NCBI GenBank assembly: GCA_019448385.1
Contig: JAGTXO010000017.1
Span: 434,001 to 498,000, forward strand
Reading direction: 5' to 3'
DNA length: 64,000 nucleotides
DNA from: Diacronema lutheri
Taxonomy: Eukaryota; Haptophyta; Pavlovophyceae; Pavlovales; Pavlovaceae
Position 1 is the first letter of the stretch. Each line of letters begins with the position of its first letter. The position numbers were made by a program, and so were the translations under genes. This document shows, in pieces, positions 22,401 to 32,115 of the stretch. The notes beneath the pieces are model-generated. The model was not told where the DNA came from. It searched no databases and worked only from the letters and a program-made list of their open reading frames with translations.

Positions 22401-24563
22401 CGCCACGGCGGGCTCGGCCGCGGCGGGCCGGGCGGCGGCTGGCTCGGCGGCGGCGGGCTGGGCGGCGGCTGGCGCGGCGGCGGTGGGCTCGGCGGCCGAC
22501 GATTGGGTGGCAGGCTGCGGCGCGGCCACGGCGGCGGTCGGGCGGGCGGCGGAGGCGACGGCGGCCCATGCGGCGGCCGAGCACACGGCGACGAGCCAAA
22601 AGGCGGTGGCTGCAGACGGGCGAGCGGCCGGGGCAATGGCAGCCCGGACGGCAGAGGCGGCGACGACACTCGCGAAGATGCCGACGGCGCACCGGACAGT
22701 GGCGACGGCGACGGCGGCACCGGCACACGGGCGGCGGTGGGGGCAGTCGGGCTCGGCGGCAGGCTCGGCGGCATGCTCGGCCGAGGGCCGATCGGTGCGC
22801 GACGGCGGGCTGCGACTCGCGCGGCAGAGCGGCTGCGGTGCGTGCTGGCCGCCCTTCGCGCACCTGCGCTTGCGCTCGCGGCGCGCGTCGCCGCCACGCA
22901 ATCGTCGGCCGACCGCCCGCTCTGACCTGTCGATTGACCTCCGCAGCCGGTCGCGCGCGCGCTTTGCCGCCCGCCGTGCGCGCCGCGGTGGTGCGCGCGG
23001 GCATTGGTCGGGCGAGCTGCGCGGGGCGGGCTCGCAGCAGCCGCCGTCGCATGCGTGCGCGCAGCCTCGGTCGCACGGCGCGCAAACGAGGTCGTCGGCG
23101 CCGTCGACACCGTCGACGCCGTCGCCGCGCGCTGCGGCTGCGAGCGCGCGTGCCGCGCCGTCGTCGCCGGCCGCCGGCGCCGCTGCGGCGGCCGCGGCGT
23201 CGGCTGCACGGCGCTCGGGCTGCGGCTCGAGCGGCGGGACGGCGCCGGCCGCCGCGGGCGGCGCCGTGTCGAGCGGCGCAGCCGCGGCGCGCGCGCGCGC
23301 GCGCGCACCCTTTGCGCCTGCCGCGAGACGCCACCCGCGCGGGCGCCACGCGCGCCGCGGCTCGGCGGCCGCGCGACCGGCGGCGCCGGGCGTGGCGGCG
23401 GGCGCAGTGCTCGAACTTGCGTCTGGCTCGGTGGCCGCGAGCCGGCGTAATTGCCGCGCAATGCAGGGCTGCACGTCGAGGCGCGCCTCGTCGAGTCGCG
23501 AGAGGAGCTCGCGCGCGCGCGTGCCGAGCGCGGCGCCGTCGCACTCGGCACGCGCGCCCGCCGGAGCCACCGAGCCTTCGGGGTCGCGCGGCGCGAGCAG
23601 CTCGCGCGCAGTCGCGAGCAGCTCCGCCTGCTCGGCGGTGGGGATGCTGGCGCGGCGCAGCGCGAGCTCTGTGTGCGCGGGCAGGTGGGCGCCCACGGCC
23701 TCGGCGTGCATGAGTAGCGCGCGCGCCTCCGCAGGTGCGTCCGCCTCGCCCATCTCGGACGCGGCGAGCACGCCCGCCGCCTCAGCGGCGAGCGCGAGCC
23801 GCGGCGACGCGAGGTCGCGCAGCGACCGCAGCAGGTGCGGGGGCAGCGCGTGGCCACGCGCCTTGACGCGCTCGAGCAGGGCGCGCGCGCGCGCTGCATC
23901 GTCCGCAGAGCCCAGCGCGCACTGCTCGATCAGGCGGCCGGCCGCGCGCTTGTCCTCGCGAAAAAGCTGCTCGCGGTGGAGCGCGCGGCGGGTCTCGCGC
24001 TTGGCGAGCGCGTCGGCACGCGCCCTGCAGCCCTCGTCGGCGGCGGCGGCGAGCTCGGCAACGCCGCCAGGCTCGGTGGCGGCGGCAAGCGTGGCGGCGA
24101 CGGCGCCTACCTCAGCGGCAGCAATGCGGTCGTCAACGCGCTTGGCGGCAGCGCATTTGACGGCGGGCTGGTCGGCTGGCTTGGCGTCAGGCACGGTGGG
24201 AGGCTGGGCCGTGGACTGGGCGGCGGGCTCGGCGGTGGGCTCGGCAGCGGCGGGCTTGGCGGCGGGCTCGGCGGCGGGCTGGGCGGCGGGCTGGGCGGCG
24301 GCGGGCTCGGTGGCGGGCACGTCCGCCCGGCCAACAAAAGCGGCTCGAAGCGGTTGCTCGCGCGCATGCTGGCGCGCGGATGGCTCGGCGGCAGAGCAGC
24401 GGGCCGAACGCCAGCGCCCGCGCCGAGGCCTGGCCGCGCTGGCTGCCAGGGCTGCTCGCGCTGCTCGCGCTGCTCGCGCTGCTCGCGCTGCTCGCGCTGC
24501 TCGCGCTGCTCGCGCTGCTCGCGCTGCTCGCGCTGCTCGCGCTGCTCGCGCTGCGGGCACCAC
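16435..24563 (-). CDS. Fanzor RNA-guided nuclease fused to Ulp1-like protease and chromodomain
   Basis: Exons 18288-24563 and 16435-18159; the 128-bp intron (GTGCGC donor, CGCAG acceptor) joins in phase 0 and restores a Fanzor block (NVAPLRTHN then VPRNVRLTANAIW). About 2666 residues from the first open codon; no ATG opens the frame, so the N-terminus lies upstream. Order: Ala/Pro-rich N-terminus; C48 (Ulp1/SUMO protease)-like domain with His in GHFTALRLV (~847), Asp in VLVDTLA (~869), Gln and Cys in QRGATCGLA (~918); two weaker copies of that fold; chromodomain (~1655-1710, RIRWRGYDESADTWEPEANV); Fanzor region (~1850-2560) with RuvC acidic residues in AADPNMGN (~2267), VPEPYTSMHCS (~2448) and HRDYNAARNI (~2510), and zinc-ribbon cysteines in MHCS, QRCG and CPAC; then an Asp/Gly tail ending in a basic patch. 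The family cuts DNA guided by an RNA. Catalytic sets look intact. The long plus-strand frames here are shadows. Confidence 0.85.
24451..24554 (-). repeat. 9-bp tandem repeat, about 11 copies, at the N-terminal coding region
   Basis: Plus-strand unit GCTGCTCGC. Read on the minus strand it encodes Ala-Ala-Arg repeats in the frame of the Fanzor ORF, and Arg-Glu-Gln repeats in the frame of the exon that starts at 24667. Both frames stay open across it, so the two exon blocks overlap here in different frames and an intron or frameshift must reconcile them. Confidence 0.85.
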
Positions 24564-24667
24564 GTGCGCTTGCGCCGGTTGTGCTGCACATCCCCGCCCT
24601 CTGCTGCCGGCTCAGGATTTGCGCATGCCCCGATTTGGCCGCGCCCAACGGTTGGCGTGCGCTGGTC

Positions 24668-24891
24668 CTGCGCGCGGCCGGTGGGCAAGAGGTCGGGCGG
24701 GCGGGAGGCGTAGGGGATGCGTGAGGGTGCTGCACGCTTTACGCGCAAACTTTACCTGGCGCGAGCGCAAGCGCCGGGCGCCACGCCGTGGACAGCGGAC
24801 GGCGTGCGCGTGCGAGGTGCAAAAGGTGGAAGGGGTAGAAGGAGGGGGGGGGGGGGGGCACAGCGGCCGCCGGTGACGAGGACGCACTCAC
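24668..24891 (-). other. Predicted intron linking the USP exons to the Fanzor-fusion locus
   Basis: The second USP exon ends at 24892 in GCG followed by a strong donor GTGAGT. The downstream sequence has a C tract on the sense strand (plus-strand G run 24846-24858), the intron signature of this genome, and an acceptor GCGCGCAG at 24668-24675. Both ends are phase 0. The exon that follows (from 24667) reads DQRTPTVGRGQIGACANPEP and on into the Arg-Glu-Gln repeat. Confidence 0.5.
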
Positions 24892-26284
24892 CGCCATTGG
24901 CAATGCGCGCGTCGCGGAGACAGCTTGGCGGGCCTCGCACGCAGCTGGGCCGATCGCCGCCGCAGGAGTGTCTGCAGCCGTCTCCGCGATGCCGATCGTC
25001 GCATCTGTTGGCCCCGCTGCCATCTGCCGCACCCGCGACCAGGCTGCCGACAGGTTCGGCGCGTCGGGCGCCGAGCTCGGCCACGAAGGCGATGCGGCCG
25101 ACGGCGGTGACGCTGAACCCAGCGCCGGGTCCAACGGTTCCGCGTCGAGCCGGCTGTAGAAGAGCATGCTCGCACCACTTGCCCACGCCAGCGCGTCGGA
25201 CTGAGACAAGTTGTGCATCTGCGCGGGCAACGCGCGTGCGTGCGGCAGGCGCGCGGCGCGAGCTTTCAGGCCACGCGCGCGTGCCGCGCGGGAGGACGGG
25301 GCGGCTGCGGCTGCGATCAACCGCCGGTCGCGGCGCCAAGCGGCCGTGCGCGCCGCCGCACGTTGTCGTCGTCGCACAGAAACCAAGCCCCGTTGCGGAG
25401 CACGAGGGCGACAGGTGCCCGCTCGTCGACTCCTCGCCCAAGTGCACGACGGCGGCGACGAGGAGGTAGTCGCGCCCGCCGAGCAGCAGCCGCGGCGCGC
25501 ACACGAGCGCGTGCTTGTTCTTGCACTGCGAGCCATTGCCGCGCGTCGTGCGCGGCACCTCGACGGCAATGCTGGCTGGCATGAGCACGTCCGAGCGGCA
25601 CGCGTCCGGGCTGCCACCCTGCGGCGGCCCAGCGACGCCCCCCAGAGCGTGTGCGAGCGTGCGCGCCGCATCGCCGCCAATGCTGACGAGGATGGCGATG
25701 CCCTCGCCGCGCTCGCTCGAGGCCACAGCGATCGGCTCGAGCACTACGCGTCTGTCGTCTTCGAAGGCAGCAGCGAGCCCGGGCACTCGGCCGAGTAGCA
25801 TCTGGAATAACTCAGCAGCGTCCTGCTGCGTCCCTCGCGTGCCACGGCCCAAGATGACGTCGACGACGGACACAAGACACAGCTGTGCCGGCGCCTCGGT
25901 GTCCTCGAGCAGCGTGCCAAAGTCCCGAAAAAGCGCCTTCTCGACTCTTCCCGCACGGCGCGAAGCGGAGCGGGGCATCGGACGGAGCACGTTCAAGGCG
26001 ACGAGCAATTGCGCGAGGGCGTTCACGTAGCACGCGTTGCCCTCGTTTTTCACGCCTGCGCCGCGCCGCGCAGCGCCGGGTGTGCGGGGTGCGCACGCAA
26101 GGTTTACGGCGGGTCGGAGAGAGGCTGACTGGGAGCGCGCCGAACCCCGCGAGCCGTGCAGGCGCTCACCACGCGGCACGTCGGGCACTCTCACCGGCCA
26201 CATCGGGCCGATGAACGCGCCTCCCACAGGATGCCGACCGACGACTCGGAAATTGCTCCAGGCGCTGCGCCGTGCACGCGTCAT
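24892..26284 (-). CDS. USP-type ubiquitin-specific protease (C19) with one frame lesion
   Basis: Exons 25372-26284 and 24892-25218, intron 25219-25371 (GTGCGG...CGCAG). Cys box: KNEGNACYVNALAQLL, with Ala replacing the usual Thr before the catalytic Cys. QQDAAELFQMLL is the conserved QQD motif. His box: YLLVAAVVHLGEESTSGH. After the catalytic His the frame shifts by one base near 25413-25414; in the shifted frame VALVLRNGAWFLCDDDN continues the family pattern exactly. Exon 2 supplies SGASMLFYSR, the family's C-terminal strand. The enzyme removes ubiquitin from proteins. The lesion could be an assembly deletion or real decay; the intact motifs on both sides and clean splice sites favour the former. 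ATG 26284 is chosen because the frame before it starts without ATG. Transcription runs toward the Fanzor ORF, and the last exon ends in a donor, so the transcript continues. Confidence 0.7.
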
Positions 26285-27690
26285 GCGCGCGCTGTTGCGG
26301 GCTACGCAGCAGAAACGACGGGGGAATAGGCGAGCGAGGGTTGGGCGCAGATCAGCGTGGTGGCGCGGCAAGACGGGCGCGCGCCGGGCGCCTGGCGCGG
26401 AGGCGCGCCCGCGCGAGGACGCGAGCCGCTTCTCGCACCGGACGGGCGCCCACGCGCAAACCGGCTTTAGAGGGCCAGATGGATGGTGGCCGATGCCGAG
26501 TCAGCGCGGCACCCGCCTTTGAAAAAGGGCGTCGCGGCACTGCCCGAAACGGGCCGAAAGCGGTACGGACGAGCCGGGCGCCATGAATGGAACGATTCGA
26601 CGGCGGCGCGAGCGCGGGACGAGCGCGGGACGACCCGCGCCGACTGCACGCAGCGCCGGCCTAGGCGCGCATCCGCCCGACGCGGATTTGGACGACGCGT
26701 CGACAGGCACGCCGAGCGTCTGCGCCCGCCTCGCGGCCGGTCGCGCCGGCCCCTCTTCGGCTCGCGGCCGCACGTGCGCCGCGCGCCGCTTCGGCGCGCG
26801 GCGCGGCGCGCCCGGAACGCGCGGAACATACGCGCGGTGCGCGGGCACGCCCGCAACGCGCCATTCCAGCGCGAGCAGTTCGGCAAGCTTGCAGCTCGCG
26901 AGCAGCCGGGCATGTGCCGCGGACACACAGTTCGCTGTGTGCGCCGGCCGCGACGACACGGCGTAGCGGCGCGAGGCTGGCGGCCGGGGCCACGGGCGTA
27001 ATCGTGGCGCGACGCCATGGCATGAGAAAAAAATCCATGCCGAACGCGCTGTACGGCCATGGCGTGTCGGATCCGCCCCGCAGCCAGGACCGCATTTTCG
27101 CTCGGCCACGCAGCGGACCACGGCGCGTTGTGCGCGCCCGGCGCGACTGGTGCGAGTGGCGGGCCAAGCCGCGTCGCCCACGGAGCCCGCCCCCGGCTCG
27201 GCGGCACCGCTACCGCTTGCTCGCCGGGCCGCGCACCGCCGTCGCCGCCGCTGCGCGCTTGCCCAGCTTGCCGGCAGGCGGCGGCGGCGGCGGCGGCTGA
27301 GGTTGCGGCTGCGGCGCGAGCGCGACGCCGGGCGGCGGCAGCGCCGACGGCACGCGCGCAGCGGCGACCCACGCGGCGGCGGGCAGCGCGCCAGCTTGAG
27401 GCCCCTGCGCGCCGGCCGCATTGGCGCCGCCCTGCGCGCCCTCGAAGGGCGCGCAGGTACGCGGGCCGGTCGCGCGGCGCGCGGTGTCGGCGAGCACCCG
27501 CCGGCTGCGCGTCGGCGCGAGCGGCGCGGCGGGCGTCGCGCCGGCGGGTCCTGGCCAGCACCGCGCGCCGGCGGCGCGCCCGCCGCCAGCGCGCCGCCCG
27601 CCGCCGGCGCCGCGCGCGCCGTCCGCGCCCGCCGCCACCGCGCGCCGCCGCCGCGCATTCGCGCGCGGCGGCGACGGCGGCCGCGGCGAG
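26285..27690. other. GC-rich stretch without a convincing gene
   Basis: Between the helicase remnant and the USP start. Minus-strand frames stay open but read as Ala/Arg/Pro-rich low complexity with no motifs. It may include a degraded C-terminal tail of the helicase (one frame runs to a stop at 26467) and the USP promoter. Confidence 0.4.
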
Positions 27691-29590
27691 CGCCGCCGCC
27701 GCCGCCTCGCCACCGCTGACCGCGCGGAGCACCTCTTTGCAGACGACGCTGCGCGTCACGAGGTCCGGGCCGAGCGCAAAGCGGACGCGCGACGTGTGCC
27801 CGACGCGCGAAGCGGCCACGTGGAGCTGGCCGTGCGTGAAGCACGGCTCGGCGAGCCACACGCCCGCGCACCCGAGCGCTTGCCCCTGCGCCTCGTTACG
27901 CCGGCCGCACCGGGGAACTGGCGGCGCATCCGCACAAGCGCGAACGTGCCGTCGTCGGGCGAGTGGTGGTCGACACGCGCGACGAGCACGGTGCTGTCGC
28001 GCCCGGCGGCCGCGCCGGGTCGTGCGCACTCGAGCAGCCGGCCGCCGGCGCGCACGCCGCGCACGATCAGCCGCGTGCCGCCGCACAGCCCCTCGCCGGG
28101 CGAGAGGTTGCGCGGCAGCATCACCACCATCCCGGGCTTCAGGTCGAGGACGCGGTGCGGCATCTGCGCGTGCTCGAGCGAGTCGAGGAATTCGACCGAC
28201 GCCAGCGCAATCTGCTTGCCCGCCCCGTCGTCGCGCCAGCTCGTCCGCCGACGCGCACCTCGCCGCCGCGCCCGGGAAGCGGCCGATCACCAGCCAGTTG
28301 ATCCGCGCCACGTCCGTCTGCTTGGCGCAGAGCACCGCGCGGTCGCACAGCGAGCCGTCGTCGGTCCAACACGTCGCGCCGTGGACAAAGTCGTCACGAG
28401 CTCCGTTGGGTATGCCGAGCCCACGCGGATGGGGACGCCGCCGACGGCCTCGGGCAGCTGCACGGGATCGAGCGAGAATGCGCCGGGCATGGCCCCGGCC
28501 GCCGGCACCGCCGCGGGAAAGGCGCCGTCGCCGGGGCTGCGCAGCAGCTCCGCCCACTCGCCCGCGCCGAGCGCGTCGCCCGTGTCGCGCGCCGCGCTCG
28601 AGGCGCGAAAGTTCTCGACCAAGGCGTGCTGCCGATCGTGCTGCCACGGCGCCGGGTACTTGAGGCAGGAGCGCACGATCTGCGCGCGCGAGCCGCGCCG
28701 CACCACCGGCAAGCACTGGCGAAAGTCGCCGGCGAGCAGCAACGTCTTGCCGCCGAAGCGCTCGTCGACGCCCGTCACGTCGCGCAAACACCGATCAGGC
28801 GAGTCGAGGTGGCACCGCGTCTGCATCGGCGCCTCGTCCCACACGACCAGCCGCCGCGGCGGCCAGGGAGCGCCCGCGCTCGGAGCGCGGCACGCCATTG
28901 AACGGCTTGCCCGTCGGAGTCGGCACCGCCGGGCACCTTGAAGGTCGAGTGGAAGGTGCGGCCGTCGGGCAGCAGCGTGGCGGCGACGCCCGAGGACGCG
29001 CCCACGACGACCGCGTGCCCATCCGCGCGCACGGCGGCGATAATGGCGCGCTCGACGAACGTCTTGCCCGTTCCGCCCGGCGCGTCGCAAAGATGCAGCC
29101 GGTTGCCCACGCCGCGCAGCGCCGATTTGACGACCGCGCCGTGGAGCGCGCGCTGCTGGCCGGTCTCGGCCATCGCCGCGCGCGCCGCCGCCGCGCTCGC
29201 AGCCCGCTCGGCGCGATGGTAGCCCTGCGCGCGCGCGAGCTCGCGCCCGCCCAGCCCGGCCGGCGCGCGCGCCGTGCGCAGACCGGCCACCGCCGCGAGC
29301 GCCGCCGCGCGCTCGCGCTCGTCGGGCACGTACGGCCCCGTGGAGTCGAACGTGTCGGCCCAGGCGGGCACGCCGTACGAGGCGAAGGCGTCCGAGCCGG
29401 GCTGCGGGCGCTGCTCGGCGCGCCTGAGGAGCATGACCCCGCACACGTTCCACTTGGTGCCAAACATCGAGCCCGTGAGCCCCGTGTAGACGCAGTCGAG
29501 CTGCGTGGCGATGGCGCAGACGTCCTCGTGCCGGATCTCGTCGACCGGTTCGCCATCCGTGGCGTCCAGGATGGCGACTGCGCCCGGGCC
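27691..29590 (-). pseudogene. Pif1/Helitron-type SF1 helicase, frameshifted
   Basis: Helicase motifs occur in order but in several frames. Walker A in CDAPGGTGKTFVERAI and motif Ia region ASSGVAATLLPDGRTFHSTF (about 29090-28950). Then a frame change to motif II, LVVWDEAPMQ, and motif III, GKTLLLAGDFRQCLPVV (about 28860-28730). Another change gives DRAVLCAKQTDVARIN (about 28345). A third gives LKPGMVVMLPRNLSPGEGLC and GTRLIV (about 28140-28070). A fourth gives AQGQALGCAGVWL and FTHGQLHVAASRV (about 27890-27810). These match the Pif1 family, especially the helicase half of Helitrons. At least four shifts in 1.5 kb make a pseudogene the simplest reading. A Rep nuclease half is not seen; upstream sequence stops being recognisable at 29.6 kb, next to a MITE. 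Confidence 0.75.
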
Positions 29591-29739
29591 GTGACGCCGC
29601 GGCGTCGTTCGGCTGCGTCACGGAGGAGCGCCATCCGTGCGCCACGGAGGAGCGGCAGGACCACGACGCGGCGTGACGCTGGACGACGCCATGCTGTCGA
29701 GGCGCCATGCTGTCGAGCCGCCATGCTCTGAGGCGCCGC

Positions 29740-30048
29740 CGCTTTCTAAAAGGGTGTAGGGTGTAGGGTGTGGGATGCAAAACAAGCCCTCCCCACATTT
29801 GGGCCCGACGTCATTCCTTCTTTCGTCACAGCGTCATTCCTTCTCCCCCCTATGGGACTTTCATAACCGTACTTATCCTACACCCTACACTATGCAAATA
29901 CTTAGAGAATAGATACATCCTACACTAAGTAAAAGTACTCGTATGTGAGTAACGTCACGGCTTCGAAGAAGGAATGACGTCGGGCCCAAATGTAGGGAGG
30001 GCTTGTTTTGCATCCTACACCCTACACCCTACACCCTTTTGAAAAGCG
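29740..30048. mobile_element. MITE-like non-autonomous DNA transposon with ~80-bp terminal inverted repeats
   Basis: The left end (29742-29825) and right end (29963-30045) are inverted repeats of about 80 bp with few mismatches, starting CTTTCTAAAAGGGTGTAGGG on the left and CTTTTCAAAAGGGTGTAGGG on the right (read inward). Each begins with three telomere-like heptamers (GGGTGTA). The internal 140 bp is AT-rich and has no ORF. GGCGCCG flanks both ends and may be a 7-bp target duplication, although the palindromic core GGCGCC makes this ambiguous. Family cannot be assigned. Confidence 0.85.
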
Positions 30049-30178
30049 GCGCCGAAGGTGGGAGGAAGCCACCCGTATGCGCGCGTTTGAACGTGCGCGG
30101 ACGGCCGTTGGCTTCGCGCCCTTTCGCCCACGGTTTGCGCGCCAACGGACCAGTCCTCCGCAGGCGCCGCGCATCGTC

Positions 30179-30382
30179 TCAGAGGCGGTCGGTGTGGTAC
30201 GCCGCGCGCATCGTCAGCGCCGCGGCGTCGAGCTCGGCGGGCGAGGGCGCGTACGTGACGCCGCTCAGCACCTCGTCCGCGCCCGCCCTCGTTGCGCTCG
30301 CCGCCTCCGCAGTGCGCGCAGGCGGCTTCGTGACGGCACGCGAGGCCACGCCGCGCGCTGCAGGTGCCTTTTCGCGCTGCAT
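30179..30382 (-). CDS. Short orphan frame beside the MITE
   Basis: A 67-residue frame with a plausible ordered end (LSGVTYAPSPAELDAAALTM) divergent from the ORF at 30469. Nothing recognised; could be a gene fragment or chance. Confidence 0.2.
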   Translation of the reverse strand: MQREKAPAARGVASRAVTKPPARTAEAASATRAGADEVLSGVTYAPSPAELDAAALTMRAAYHTDRL

Positions 30383-30468
30383 TGTCTGTCTGCCGGTCCG
30401 ACGCGCTCTGCTCTGAACGAACGGACGTCACGCCCGACGAGATCTCGTCGCGTGCACGCTCGCACAAC

Positions 30469-31513
30469 ATGTACCCCCAGAACTTCTCCGAGCTGCTGCC
30501 CGACGAGATCTTCGGCGACGAGCTGCTCGTCGCCCGGCACTACCGCGTGCGCATCCTTCAGCGCGTCGCCCGCCGCCGCGATGCGGCCGAGGCCAACTTT
30601 TGGCTCGACGGCGGGCCCGCCGACTCGGTCGTCGGCGCGTGCATGTGCGGCCGAATCTACGCGCTCAAGTGCATGGGCCGGCTCGTCCGCGGCGCCCGGA
30701 TCCTCGCGCTGCTGCGCACAAACGTCGCGCTCGCCACGTGCCGCGCGCACCTCATGGGCCACATGCTCCAGCGCATCGTCGGCGACAGCGGCGTCGCGCG
30801 GCTGCTGCAGCTGGTTGCAGCTCGTTCGCGTGGATCACGACACGCTCAACGCCGAGCGCCAGGCCTTGGAAGCACAGCATGACACCGGCCAAATCATGCG
30901 ACGGCATGAACGCGCGCGCCGACGCGCTCTCCAAGGACCTCGCACGGGCGCACGAGCACGCTCACAAGCTCGATGGCTATCTGGTGTGGTGCAGCGAGCG
31001 CCTCGGTGGGAGTGACTCTTTCAACGGAGCGCTCGAGAACCTGAACACGCGGTGCAGCATGAGATGTGCTGGCTCCACGCCGAGATGTCGTCGCTCGTTG
31101 CGAGTTCGCCCGAGGCTTACGCGAACGACAGCGAGGCCACCGACTTCAAGGACCACGGCGTGTGCGTCGAGTTCGATGTCTTCAACCGCGACGGGGTCGA
31201 GGGCGCGCCCGTGCCCGCAATCGCGCCCACGAAGGCAGAGCCGGGCATCGAGTCCGAGTGCATCGCGCCCGCACAGGCAGAGCCGGGCAGCGAGTCCGAA
31301 GCGTCGCGCCCGCACCCGCGCCCGCGCCCGCGCCGGCAGAGCCGCGCACCGAGCACGAGTGCGCCAACGTGCCGCCGAACTCGCCCAAGCTCTCGTCGGT
31401 CGACAGCCAGGCCACTGAGTACAAGACCTCCTACGCGAACTCACGTGCTCGCCACCTGCAACGCCTCGAGTTCACGCACGCGTTCGAGTCTGTGCAGGCC
31501 GAGGTCGCGTAAT
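30469..31513 (+). pseudogene. Decayed ORF of unknown family
   Basis: From ATG 30469 the frame reads MYPQNFSELLPDEIFGDELL and stays ordered to about 30830 (LARHYRVRILQRVARRR; CMCGRIYALKCMGRLVRG). Ordered sequence then continues in other frames: VDHDTLNAERQALEAQHDT (about 30830-30890), NARADALSKDLARAHEHAHK with YLVWCSERLG (about 30905-31050), and CWLHAEMSSLVASSPEAYAN with VCVEFDVFNRDGVEG (about 31066-31210). The middle part looks like a coiled coil. At least three frame changes suggest decay, although unrecognised introns are possible. No family recognised. It lies just outside the MITE and may belong to the same accessory region. Confidence 0.4.
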
Positions 31514-31959
31514 CAAAGCGCGCCAAGGTTCCGGCCACCGGCGCATCGAGGCGCTGGCTGCGCAACACGGCCGTGCGCAACACCCGCAGATCGGCCAACG
31601 GCAAGTAGCGCGCCGGCGCAGCGCACGGTATGCCGCGGCGAGCTCAGTCGCCAGAGTGTCCGACTGGCCGCGCCCTCCACGGGGTGCACGCGCACTCGGC
31701 GCGGTCCGGTCAGTCAGAGGGCCTCAGCTTGCGCGATGCCAGTTGCGATCCCCCCCGGAATCCGCCATTCTATTCGACTGGGCGTCAATCACCCAAGCCC
31801 TTCCGGTCGCCCGCATTCCGGGGTCGGACTCTCCGTCGGCCCGGCTCGGGCCCTCCGTCCGCCGCGCCCGCTCGACCCCGAATTCTACTCAAAATCGGCC
31901 GGTCAGGAGGGGGGTCTCGGTCCTAGGCTCGTCCTAAGCCTCGCTCCGACCCCTCGAGC

Positions 31960-32060
31960 GCTCATTGGCTGGCTTTTAACCCTTGATTGTACGACCCAGG
32001 TCGTACTCTCAGCCGTACACTGGCCGGACCAGCCCGGACCGCGCCCTATATAGCGGGCGT
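31960..32060 (+). promoter_or_regulatory. Orphan core promoter-like region
   Basis: In order: a CCAAT-type box in reverse (ATTGGCTGG, about 31965), an 8-bp inverted repeat with 2-bp spacer (GTACGACC / GGTCGTAC, about 31988-32005) and a TATA box, CTATATAG (32047-32054), flanked by GC-rich near-palindrome. TATA boxes are rare in this GC-rich window, so the set stands out. Confidence 0.45.
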
Positions 32061-32115
32061 ACGACGACGTCTCAAACGACTCGTCTTTGGCAAGCAGCTT
32101 ACAACGCGGTCACTG

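Noticed and set aside
18291-22925. A 1544-codon open frame on the plus strand opposite the Fanzor fusion
   Set aside because: It is the GC-driven shadow of the minus-strand gene: Arg/Ala-rich with no motif, while the other strand carries three recognisable domains.
29745-30045. Interstitial telomere
   Set aside because: The heptamers occur only three times on each side, in inverted orientation, and form the outer part of matched 80-bp ends; a transposon explains them better.
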